This document shows positions 1 to 5,471 of a stretch of 11,762 nt of DNA, piece after piece. Made by a program: the position numbers and the translations under genes. The notes under the pieces are model-generated. The model did not search any database. It saw only the letters and a list, made by a program, of their open reading frames with translations, and was not told the DNA's origin. This stretch comes from DASQFU01 sp035632955. Lineage in GTDB: Bacteria; Eisenbacteria; RBG-16-71-46. The stretch spans positions 1-11,762 of the forward strand of contig DASQFU010000172.1 in the NCBI GenBank assembly GCA_035632955.1. The letters are read 5' to 3'. Each line of letters opens with the position of its first letter. The first letter of the stretch is position 1.

Positions 1-360
1 GATCTCGATGAAGTCCACGACCTCGCCGCTGGTCACGCGGTCGATCAGGTTGCCGATCGCCCCGCCCAGGATCAGAGCGAGGGCGAGCTGACGCGGGCGC
101 TGCGGGACACGCCGGCGCGCGAACAGGTAGACGATCACGGCAACCGCCGCGATCGAGAACAAGTAGTAGGGGAACGGGAGGCCGGCGCCGAGCCCGAACG
201 CCACGCCGGAGTTGCGCGTGTAGGTGAAGCGCACGAACTCTCCCAGCAGCTCGACCGGCTCCCGATATTGGAGCGTGCGCGTCGCCCATTGCTTGGTCCA
301 TTGGTCGAGCGCCACCACCGCCGCCGCCACCGACAGCAGCAAGGCGAAGGAAGCGATCAC
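1..360 (-). CDS. lspA: Signal peptidase II (prolipoprotein signal peptidase), C-terminus cut by window edge
   Basis: LspA is the inner-membrane aspartyl protease that removes the signal peptide of lipidated prolipoproteins. The window holds the first 120 residues. I see a first membrane segment (about residues 2-18) running into DQWTK (19-23), then RNSGVAFG (49-56), a second hydrophobic segment (about 65-80), and the family core GGAIGNLIDRV (99-109) followed by VVDFI (114-118). Asp116 matches the first catalytic aspartate; the second lies beyond the edge. The GTG start (358-360) overlaps the TGA of the upstream TraR/DksA gene in a GTGA arrangement, which implies translational coupling. The traR/dksA-lspA order is also known from Bacillus (ylyA-lspA). 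The call is firm from the motifs; the start is inferred from the overlap and from the usual N-terminal length. Confidence 0.93.
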   Translation of the reverse strand, partial: MIASFALLLSVAAAVVALDQWTKQWATRTLQYREPVELLGEFVRFTYTRNSGVAFGLGAGLPFPYYLFSIAAVAVIVYLFARRRVPQRPRQLALALILGGAIGNLIDRVTSGEVVDFIEI

Positions 361-1265
361 GACAGGCCCCGGGCGGCCCGCTCCTCCTTCTCCTTGCACG
401 GCACGCACAGCCGCGCGTAAGGCATGGCCTCGAGACGCGCCCGGGCGATCGGCTTTCCGCATTCCTCGCACACGCCGTAGTTGCCGTTGTAGACCCTGCG
501 CAGCGCCTCGTTGATCTCGAGCAGCAGGCGCCCCTCGGCGGACGCGAATAGGAACGCCTTCTCGCGCTCCATGGCGTCGGTGCCGACGTCGGCCATGTGG
601 AACGAGTAGCCGGACAGGTCGCCCGCGCTGTCGCGCTGGTTGATCTTGAGCACCGTGTTCTCGAGATGTCCCATCTCCTTCAAGATCTTGCGCCGCTCCT
701 CGTGCAGCCGCTTCTCGAACTCCCCGTAATCCTTGTCGGTCACGCCTTGCGCTCCTTGAGTCGCAGTGAGGTCTCGAATGGGACGCGACGCCGGCCGTTC
801 CGCCACCGGTGGGGGCGGCGCCCGGTGGGTCGCGCGCGCGATCGCCTCGGGTGGCAGGACGCCGAGTGGCCGGACCGGAGGAGCGGGCTTGGCGACGGCG
901 AGCACCTTGCGCCCCGACTTCTGGGCCGCGGCCGGCTTGCTCGCGGCCGCCGGCTTCTGCCCTGCCGCCGGCTTTTGCGCCGCGACGTGTTTTTGCGCCA
1001 CAGCGGGCTTTTGCGCCACCGCGGGCTTTTTCGCGAACGCGGGCTTCCGCGCCGCTGCCGGTTTGACGGGCGCCCTCTTGCCGCCCTTGGCTGCGGCCTT
1101 CGGCGCGGGCTTGGGCTTGCCACCAGTCCGCGCGGTCGAGTGTGCGCGCGCTGGGCTGCGGCTCACCGCCGTGGGAGCGGCGCGCCGCGACTTGGGCTTC
1201 GACGCCGTCTTCTTCGCCGGCCGGCTCTTCGCGCGGCTGGCGCCGGACTTTCGTTGGGTGGCCAT
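357..1265 (-). CDS. TraR/DksA-family zinc-finger regulator with long Lys/Ala/Pro-rich N-terminal tail
   Basis: This 302-residue protein belongs to the TraR/DksA family, whose members bind the RNA polymerase secondary channel and alter promoter output. The C-terminal third is canonical: a helical hairpin (about residues 178-258) with the tip sequence ADVGTDAMEREK, then a four-cysteine zinc finger with C266, C269, C287 and C290 (CEEC and CVPC). The tip resembles the short YteA/YlyA type. Residues 1-175 are unlike classic DksA (about 150 aa in total): a basic low-complexity tail with SRPAKKT-like clusters and about eight imperfect KPAxAQK units (68-118), similar to bacterial histone-H1-like tails. 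The ATG is supported by GGAGG at 1270-1274, four bases upstream. The gene lies between punA and lspA and overlaps lspA by 4 nt. The family is certain; DNA binding by the tail is inference. Confidence 0.9.
   Translation of the reverse strand: MATQRKSGASRAKSRPAKKTASKPKSRRAAPTAVSRSPARAHSTARTGGKPKPAPKAAAKGGKRAPVKPAAARKPAFAKKPAVAQKPAVAQKHVAAQKPAAGQKPAAASKPAAAQKSGRKVLAVAKPAPPVRPLGVLPPEAIARATHRAPPPPVAERPASRPIRDLTATQGAQGVTDKDYGEFEKRLHEERRKILKEMGHLENTVLKINQRDSAGDLSGYSFHMADVGTDAMEREKAFLFASAEGRLLLEINEALRRVYNGNYGVCEECGKPIARARLEAMPYARLCVPCKEKEERAARGLS
915..1064 (-). repeat. Imperfect tandem KPAxAQK-coding repeats (H1-like tail)
   Basis: About eight degenerate units of 15-24 nt encode KPAFAK, KPAVAQ, KPAVAQ, KHVAAQ, KPAAGQ, KPAAAS and KPAAAQ in the N-terminal tail of the TraR/DksA protein. 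On the plus strand they appear as recurring gcgggctttttgcgcc-like words. Such lysine/alanine/proline repeats resemble histone-H1 C-terminal tails and can vary in copy number through slippage. Confidence 0.75.
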
Positions 1266-1308
1266 GGTTCCTCCGTGCGGATGTGTTGTCGGCCGCGGCC
1301 GGCCGTTC

Positions 1309-2145
1309 TTAATGCGCCTCGTCGAGCCGGCGAATCACCTCGGTCACCAATCGGATCAGCGTGGGCGCGGTACGCCCCGCGACCGCCAGGATCTCCGGGA
1401 TCTCCACCGGGTGAAGATGATCGGGAAGACACTCGTCCGTGACCACGTTGAAGGCCAGCACGCGCTGCCCTCCATGCACCGCCGCGATGTTCTCGGGCAC
1501 CAGCGACATGCCGACGACGTCCGCTCCGATCCAACGCAGAAACCGATATTCCGACGCGGTCTCGAGATTCGGCCCCGGCACGGCCACGAACACCGCGCGC
1601 TGGAGCGGAATCCCGAGTGTGAGCGCCGTGCGCTCCGCGAGCGCGATCAGGTCGCGGGCGTACGGCTCGCTCATGTCCGGAAAGCGCGGGCCGAGCTGGT
1701 CGTCGTTGGCGCCGATCAGAGGGTTGTCGCCCATCAGATTGATGTGGTCGGTCGTGACGACGATCGTGCCCGCCGTCATGTTGGGGTTCATCGCGCCGAC
1801 CGCGTTCGTGATCACCAGCGTGCGGCAGCCGATCGCCTTGAGCACGCGGACCGGGAACGCGACCTGCCGCATCGGGTAGCCTTCGTAGTAGTGGACGCGT
1901 CCCTTCATCACCGCGACCGGCCGTCCCGCCAGCCGGCCGAGATGAAGCTCGCCGGCGTGGCTCTCGACCGTCGAGACCGGGAAATGCGGGATCTCCCGGT
2001 ACGGCACCACCTCCTCCACGTCGAGCGCGTCCGCGAAATCACCGAGCCCGGTGCCAAGAATGACGCCCACCTCGGGACGCGCGCGACCGCGTCCGCTCAG
2101 GAACTCGGCGGCTTCGCCGATCTGGGTCATTAACTCACTGGCCAT
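1309..2145 (-). CDS. punA: Purine nucleoside phosphorylase (trimeric, PNP/MTAP superfamily)
   Basis: This 278-residue protein cleaves purine (deoxy)nucleosides with phosphate to give the free base and (deoxy)ribose-1-phosphate in purine salvage. Visible motifs in order: phosphate loop VILGTGLGDF, HAGELHLGRLAGR, GRVHYYEGY, TNAVGAMN, PGPNLETASEYRFLR (the Glu that contacts the purine), VGMSLVPE, and a C-terminal TDECLPD. The length matches trimeric PNPs, not the hexameric DeoD type. Two positions differ from the human/Bacillus pattern: GMSLVPE in place of GMSTVPE, and Asp where Asn of the TN motif contacts the purine N7/O6. I recall TDEC-type enzymes from Bacteroidetes-like lineages. ATG 2143-2145 is chosen because GAGGG lies 5 nt upstream; it overlaps the DUF167 gene by 11 nt. 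A second ATG at 2128-2130 is possible. Exact base preference is unknown. Confidence 0.93.
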   Translation of the reverse strand: MASELMTQIGEAAEFLSGRGRARPEVGVILGTGLGDFADALDVEEVVPYREIPHFPVSTVESHAGELHLGRLAGRPVAVMKGRVHYYEGYPMRQVAFPVRVLKAIGCRTLVITNAVGAMNPNMTAGTIVVTTDHINLMGDNPLIGANDDQLGPRFPDMSEPYARDLIALAERTALTLGIPLQRAVFVAVPGPNLETASEYRFLRWIGADVVGMSLVPENIAAVHGGQRVLAFNVVTDECLPDHLHPVEIPEILAVAGRTAPTLIRLVTEVIRRLDEAH

Positions 2146-2431
2146 CGGATCCCTCGCCGCCGAGCGCCGCGCGCAGCCGCGCCTCCAGCTCGCCGGCTTC
2201 GAGCCCTTGAAACTCCACCCACTTGGAGCGCGACGATGTGCCGCGCACCACCGCAACCTGTCCGCTCTTCACGCCCAGCGCCTTCGCCAGCAGCGTTTCC
2301 ACCGCGCGATTCGCGCGTCCGTCCTCGGGCGGCGCCGTCACCTTGATGCGCAGCACGCCGTCACCGCCTCGTCCTTCCAGCCGGTTGCGCCGGGCGCCCG
2401 GTTGCACGCGCACCTGGAGCCGTACCCTCAT
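2135..2431 (-). CDS. yggU: DUF167/YggU family protein
   Basis: This small 98-residue protein of the DUF167 (YggU) family has no established biochemical role. It carries the family signature VQPGAR (9-14), APPEDGRAN (33-41) and RGTSSRSKWVEF (63-74), and has the usual length of 95-100 residues. The ATG overlaps the TGA of yggT (ATGA at 2428-2431), and its 3' end overlaps the PNP gene by 11 nt, so it sits in the middle of a coupled operon. The same YggS-YggT-DUF167 order occurs in many bacteria. The ribosome-binding site is weak (GGATGGG), which fits coupling. Confidence 0.9.
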   Translation of the reverse strand: MRVRLQVRVQPGARRNRLEGRGGDGVLRIKVTAPPEDGRANRAVETLLAKALGVKSGQVAVVRGTSSRSKWVEFQGLEAGELEARLRAALGGEGSDGQ

Positions 2432-2727
2432 CCCATCCGGATCGAGAGATCATTGAGCGTGCCGACTAGGAACAACTTCAGGAACCAGATCGCGAGCATG
2501 GCGATGAACGGCGCGAAATCGATGCCGGAGACCGCGGTCGGAAACAGGCGCCGAATCGGGTCGCACACGAGATCGGAGACCCGCTCGAGGAACATCACGA
2601 TCGGGTTGCTGGGATCGGGCCGGATCCACGACAGCACCGCGTTGATCAGGATCACGATCAGCAGGGCGTCGAACACCAGGCCGAGCACGACCGCCACTGC
2701 GTGCAGCAGATTGCCGATCACGAACAT
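2428..2727 (-). CDS. yggT: YggT family integral membrane protein
   Basis: This 99-residue inner-membrane protein of the YggT/YlmG family is linked in other organisms to membrane or division-site organisation and osmotic stress; the molecular role is not settled. It shows two hydrophobic stretches (about residues 5-34 and 70-91) flanking the conserved loop SWIRPDPSNPIV (33-44) and DPIRRLFP (57-64). ATG 2725-2727 follows GGAG in the 18-nt gap after yggS. The 3' end overlaps the DUF167 start by 4 nt. Its place between yggS and DUF167 is the usual one (ylmE-F-G in Bacillus, yggS-T-U in E. coli). Confidence 0.92.
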   Translation of the reverse strand: MFVIGNLLHAVAVVLGLVFDALLIVILINAVLSWIRPDPSNPIVMFLERVSDLVCDPIRRLFPTAVSGIDFAPFIAMLAIWFLKLFLVGTLNDLSIRMG

Positions 2728-2745
2728 CGGATCACTCCGCGCCTC

Positions 2746-3444
2746 TCAGTCACGCGCCCCGAACAGCGCGGTCCCGACGCGCACCAGCGTCGCGCCCTCT
2801 TCGATCGCCACTTCATAGTCACCGCTCATGCCCATCGACAGCTCCGGCAGCGGCCGGCCGAGCCAGCCTCGCGCCTGCTCGCCGAGCGACCGCAGGCTCG
2901 CGAAGCCGGGGCGCGCATGCTCCGGCCGCGCCACGGGAGGTCCGATCGTCATCAATCCATCGAGCCGGAGCCCCGGCAGACCTGCAACGTGCTCGAGCAA
3001 GGCACGCAGCTCGTGCGCCGCGACTCCGAACTTGGTGGCTTCCCCGCTCACGTTCACCTCCACCAGCACCGGCATCTCGATCCCGGCCGCCACCGCGCGG
3101 CGCGACAAGACGTCGGCGATCGCGGCCCGGTCCAGACCGTGGATGCGGTCGAACAGCTCGATCGCCCGGCCGGCCTTGTTGCTCTGCAGATGTCCGATCA
3201 GGTGCCAGCGCGCGGCGGCGCGGCCCACGGCCGCGATCTTGGATTCCGCCTCCTGGACCCGGTTCTCGCCCAGGTTCGCGAGGCCGAGATCGACGGCCTC
3301 GGCGACCTGATCCGCCGGCACCGTCTTCACCACTCCCACCAGCACCACGTCGTCCGGATCGCGCCCCGCCCGTTGGGCGGCACGGGCCATCCGGCCCCGC
3401 ACCTCCGTCCAGCGCTCGCGGAAGGGGGGTAGGGGGGATTTCAC
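2746..3444 (-). CDS. yggS: YggS/PLPBP family pyridoxal-phosphate homeostasis protein
   Basis: This non-catalytic PLP-binding protein of the alanine-racemase-like TIM-barrel fold is known to buffer vitamin B6 and affect amino-acid pools. Motifs numbered from the chosen GTG: the PLP lysine in VVKTVPADQV (K40; the usual word is VSK), GENRVQE (59-65), WHLIGHLQSNK (80-90), VNVSGEATKFG, LDGLMTIGP, and MGMSGDYEVAI with the phosphate-binding VRVGTALFG near the C-terminus. Length from here is 232 residues, close to the family's 230. The start is uncertain: the frame stays open to a TTG at 3481-3483, and GTG 3442-3444 gives the family's usual distance to the lysine, but no good ribosome-binding site precedes either. 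Residues 2-8 come from a C-rich stretch that may be a repeat remnant. The 3' end is 18 nt from yggT. Confidence 0.9.
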   Translation of the reverse strand: MKSPLPPFRERWTEVRGRMARAAQRAGRDPDDVVLVGVVKTVPADQVAEAVDLGLANLGENRVQEAESKIAAVGRAAARWHLIGHLQSNKAGRAIELFDRIHGLDRAAIADVLSRRAVAAGIEMPVLVEVNVSGEATKFGVAAHELRALLEHVAGLPGLRLDGLMTIGPPVARPEHARPGFASLRSLGEQARGWLGRPLPELSMGMSGDYEVAIEEGATLVRVGTALFGARD

Positions 3445-3519
3445 GGAACGCGCGAGGGTAGTCAGCGCCCACCGAGCCTGCAAGCGGAAAAGGCCGGCCC
3501 ACCGGTTGTGGCGCCGGCG

Positions 3520-4308
3520 TCAAATCAGGGAGATCGGAACTTCCAGCTCGGTGCGCGTGGTCCAGCGGACAGTCCGCCCCTCGCCGGCCGGGCAGTCGCC
3601 GCACGACGTCTCGACCTCGATCACGATCCGGGCCGGGCCGGCCGCAACCGTGGCGAGGTCCTCGCGTGCGAACTCCCAGCGCCCGCGGCCGAACTCGTTG
3701 GCGCGCAAAACGTCGGTCGGTCCGGAGAGGCTGACGCGGTAGAAGGCGCCCGGCGCCGGGCGGCTGAGGACGACCACCAGGCCATCGGTACGGAACATGG
3801 TCTGGCCGGGCGCGGGCTCGAGCACCTCGGGTGTGGGCGCGAGCTGGACGCGCGTCGTGCAAGGCGGGAACGCCGCGCTGCCGGTCGCGACCAGCACCGC
3901 CCATCCTTCGGCGTCGAGTGACGGCACGTCGCGCAGGATCTCGCGCGCGGCGACGTAACGGAGCCCGCGCCGGGCGCCGGAACCCGGGTCACGCTCGAGT
4001 ACCCGGCCCTCGAGGCTCACCTCGCCGGCATCCAGCGCCGGGCTCGAGTCCTGGCGAAACTCGACGCCGAGGGCGCCGTCGCGGATGCGCGTCTGGTCGC
4101 GGGAGCCGATCAGCTCGAGCGAGCGCTGCATCGACACTTCGATCGTGACGCGCGCTCCGGCCGAACCCGCGTCGTTTTGCGTACGCGCGCCTTCGCCGGC
4201 CGGGCCGGTGGCCGCACAGCCGGCGACCATGCCGACGATCGCAAGCGCGAGCGCGCCGAGCGACGGCGCAGCAACCGGCGCCGACGAAGAGGCTCGTCGG
4301 ATGGGAAT
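3520..4308 (-). CDS. Putative lipoprotein of unknown function, apparent ATT start
   Basis: I do not recognise the family. The first ATG in frame (4228-4230) would leave only MVAGC, too short for export. Extending the frame upstream gives a full lipoprotein signal: Arg-Arg at residues 4-5, a hydrophobic core SLGALALAIVG (16-26) and lipobox VAGC with Cys31. No ATG, GTG or TTG occurs in this stretch, but an ATT codon (4306-4308) lies 6 nt after a strong GGAGG (4315-4319), so a rare ATT start is the simplest reading, giving 262 residues. Ala at +2 suggests outer-membrane sorting if the E. coli rule applies. The mature part looks beta-rich, with short alternating strands (VTIEV, IVIEVET, TELEVPI) and three further cysteines (PPCTT, SCGDC). 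It lies between ssrA and yggS. If ATT is not used, the annotated product would be 236 residues from 4230. Confidence 0.7.
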   Translation of the reverse strand: MPIRRASSSAPVAAPSLGALALAIVGMVAGCAATGPAGEGARTQNDAGSAGARVTIEVSMQRSLELIGSRDQTRIRDGALGVEFRQDSSPALDAGEVSLEGRVLERDPGSGARRGLRYVAAREILRDVPSLDAEGWAVLVATGSAAFPPCTTRVQLAPTPEVLEPAPGQTMFRTDGLVVVLSRPAPGAFYRVSLSGPTDVLRANEFGRGRWEFAREDLATVAAGPARIVIEVETSCGDCPAGEGRTVRWTTRTELEVPISLI

Positions 4309-4337
4309 CGCGCACCTCCGTAAAGCACCGGTGCGCG
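4309..4337 (-). other. 8-bp hairpin covering the ribosome-binding site edge and abutting the ATT codon
   Basis: CGCGCACC (4330-4337 on the minus strand) pairs perfectly with GGTGCGCG (4309-4316) around a 13-nt loop that contains another GGTGC. That loop copy could instead pair with GCACC of the first arm, so two exclusive folds are possible. The second arm includes the last two bases of the GGAGG ribosome-binding site and ends next to the start codon. There is no U-tract, so it does not look like a standard terminator for the tmRNA gene just upstream. Confidence 0.45.
4315..4319 (-). promoter_or_regulatory. Ribosome-binding site GGAGG of the lipoprotein gene
   Basis: GGAGG sits 6 nt upstream of the ATT at 4306-4308 and decides that start. 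A GTG inside it (4313-4315) opens a different frame with no lipobox and biased, shadow-like composition. The last bases of the site are part of a hairpin arm (4309-4316). Confidence 0.5.
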
Positions 4338-4356
4338 GCGCGAGAGGAGGAAAAGA

Positions 4357-4709
4357 TGGTGGAGGCGGCGGGAATCGAACCCGCGTCCGAAAGTCGTTCC
4401 CCAGGGAGTCCTACAGGTGTGTCCGGCCGATTAGATCTCGCGCGTCCCCGCTCCGACCGGCGGGATCAGCGACGCACCAGCCCAGTAGAGTCTCGTCCGC
4501 CGCCCCTGGGCGAGGCATTGGACCAGCCTGCGTTTATCTGACGCTCGCATCCTCCCCCACAGGCGGGGCAGGAGCGACCGTCGCCGCTATTTAAGCGGCG
4601 AGAGCCAACTGCTCATTGGCAGTTGTAATGTTCCCGCTTTTTTGACGAGGTTACGGGCCCCCGACCTGCACTTCCTGGTTCTCAACCCCCGTCGAGACCT
4701 GTCGCCCCC
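4357..4709 (-). ncRNA. ssrA: tmRNA (SsrA), complete, one-piece
   Basis: This 353-nt RNA frees stalled ribosomes and tags the nascent protein for degradation. The 5' end GGGGGCG (4703-4709) pairs over 7 bp with the 3' end CGCCTCC (4361-4367, one G-U), followed by A and an encoded CCA (4357-4360). The T-arm GCGGG-TTCGATT-CCCGC and the 5' D-like segment CTCGACGGGG are typical. The tag frame reads ANEQLALAA then TAA (4591-4620); the ALAA end is the protease recognition sequence. The TAA lies in the loop of an 8-bp hairpin (TCGCCGCT/AGCGGCGA), matching helix 5 of other tmRNAs. Boundaries come from acceptor pairing. It is transcribed toward the lipoprotein gene; I see no clear terminator and no convincing promoter. 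Confidence 0.95.
4591..4620 (-). other. tmRNA tag reading frame (ANEQLALAA-stop)
   Basis: The nine codons GCC AAT GAG CAG TTG GCT CTC GCC GCT and the stop TAA lie inside the tmRNA. Resume at GCC is inferred from the Ala-first habit of tags and from an A at position -4. Resuming one or two codons earlier would add Thr residues. Confidence 0.8.
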
Positions 4710-4936
4710 TTTCAGGTGTCTTGGGATGCCCGACCCTCGCGGTCGGTCCCGAACAAAAAAGGCGCCCACGGCGGGGGGGACCTCCAGCGGTCGAGCAAGC
4801 GCGCGCGGAGGTGTCGCCGGTGGCGCCGGAAGGAAGCTTACTGCGCTCTTCCAGGCGATGTCATGACAAATCCCAAGCCGCGCGCGACTCGTGGCGAAAG
4901 GTGTCTGGGGGCCCGGTTGGCGCCCCAGCCCCCGAC
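4710..4936. other. Intergenic region between the YHS-like gene and ssrA, no gene seen
   Basis: These 227 bp must contain the tmRNA promoter, but I find no good -35/-10 pair. Visible structure: an imperfect hairpin at 4905-4928 (CTGGGG/CCCCAG plus two inner pairs) just after the YHS-like stop; a T6 tract on the minus strand at 4755-4760 after a weak 4-bp stem; and a 6-bp hairpin CCGACC/GGTCGG shortly upstream of the tmRNA 5' end. Reading frames across this stretch show no protein-like composition. Confidence 0.6.
4905..4928 (-). terminator. Weak candidate terminator hairpin after the YHS-like gene
   Basis: A 6-bp stem CTGGGG/CCCCAG, a 2x2 mismatch, two more pairs and an AACC loop lie 8 nt after the TAG at 4937-4939. 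Only TTT follows within ten bases, so termination is uncertain. Confidence 0.3.
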
Positions 4937-5299
4937 CTACATCCGGCGGATGATCTCGTAGCGCTGCGGGTCGTCGACGAATCGGGCTTTGGTGGAGTCG
5001 TGTTCGAAGAAGTACGGCCCACCGACCCAGTAGGCCTCGGGCGAGCGCGTGGAGGGCACGAACCGGCGGCCCGTGACCGGGTCGCGGAGCACCCCGCACC
5101 AGAGCGTCGGAGACTTCATGAAGCGCAGGAGCGTACGCTCGTTCGCGAAGCGGTAGACCTCGCCGTTGACGCGGAACTGGAGATCGTCGTGGAGCGAGCC
5201 GAGCTGGCGCGGGTCCACCGGATCCCAGAGCGCGCGCTGTAGATGGTAGAGCGCCCAGTCAGGATCGATCACCGGTCCCAACGGGACCGCGGCCGGCAC
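4937..5299 (-). CDS. Degenerate YHS-like protein with two tandem modules (3' part of an interrupted gene)
   Basis: This 120-residue protein contains two similar modules. Residues 26-64 have DPV, VNGEVYRF and TLLRFMKSP. Residues 73-111 have DPV, VGGPYFF and TKARFVDDP, then QRYE. This is the pattern of YHS domains (DPVCGM..., nGk.YyF, RF..dPerY), but the metal-type cysteines of the family are missing; the only Cys is 68. No catalytic role can be assigned. The GTG start (5297-5299) directly follows a TGA in the same frame, without its own ribosome-binding site. The frame continues upstream of that TGA into a clear signal peptide (5300-5458), so this is probably the body of a secreted protein whose gene is broken, read through or restarted at TGAGTG. 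It lies downstream of ssb in the same direction. Confidence 0.75.
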   Translation of the reverse strand: MPAAVPLGPVIDPDWALYHLQRALWDPVDPRQLGSLHDDLQFRVNGEVYRFANERTLLRFMKSPTLWCGVLRDPVTGRRFVPSTRSPEAYWVGGPYFFEHDSTKARFVDDPQRYEIIRRM

Positions 5300-5458
5300 T
5301 CAGGTGAACCGCGACGAAGAAGGTCCGGCCAGATCGTCGAGCGATTCGGGCGCGGGGGCTTGCGCCACCGCGGAGGGGGGCACGACGCTCGTCGCCGCCA
5401 GCATCAGAGCGAACGCGAGCAGAAATGGGAACGGCGACGGCGTCGTTTTCGATCTCAT
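5300..5458 (-). pseudogene. Signal-peptide segment ending in TGA, in frame with the YHS-like gene
   Basis: The 52 codons from ATG 5456-5458 encode a typical Sec signal: Arg/Lys at residues 2-4, a hydrophobic core LLAFALMLAATSVV and an AVA-QA signal-peptidase-I site, followed by a short Pro/Ser-rich linker that ends in TGA (5300-5302). The next codon in the same frame is the GTG of the YHS-like protein. A lone 52-residue exported peptide is possible, but a single secreted 173-residue protein interrupted by a nonsense codon fits better. The ATG is 13 nt after the ssb stop, suggesting the same transcript. TGA is a normal stop elsewhere in the window, so general recoding is excluded. A sequencing error (CGA or TGG to TGA) cannot be ruled out. 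Confidence 0.6.
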
Positions 5459-5471
5459 CTCGGGATGCGGT

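Noticed and set aside
915..1064. KPAxAQK-coding repeats as a CRISPR-like array or mobile repeat
   Set aside because: Units are short, degenerate, without spacers, and in frame inside a protein tail.
597..2133. Long plus-strand frames opposite the TraR/DksA and PNP genes
   Set aside because: High-GC antisense shadows; the minus-strand genes have recognised motifs and ribosome-binding sites.
3989..4315. GTG-started frame inside the GGAGG site, 108 residues
   Set aside because: Arg-rich shadow composition with no lipobox, while the other frame gives a complete lipoprotein signal and a protein-like body.
4356..4594. Plus-strand frames across the tmRNA (MVEAAGIEPASESRSP...)
   Set aside because: Antisense of the tmRNA 3' end, another common spurious protein. 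The RNA gene accounts for the sequence.
4751..4770. T6 tract on the minus strand as a terminator for the ssb/YHS unit or as a tmRNA promoter element
   Set aside because: Only a 4-bp stem precedes it, and no good -10 lies at proper spacing after TTGTTC, so neither role is supported.
5300..5302. TGA as a selenocysteine codon or as genome-wide recoded TGA
   Set aside because: It lies in a low-complexity linker with no evident SECIS-like hairpin placed after it, and several neighbouring genes end normally in TGA.
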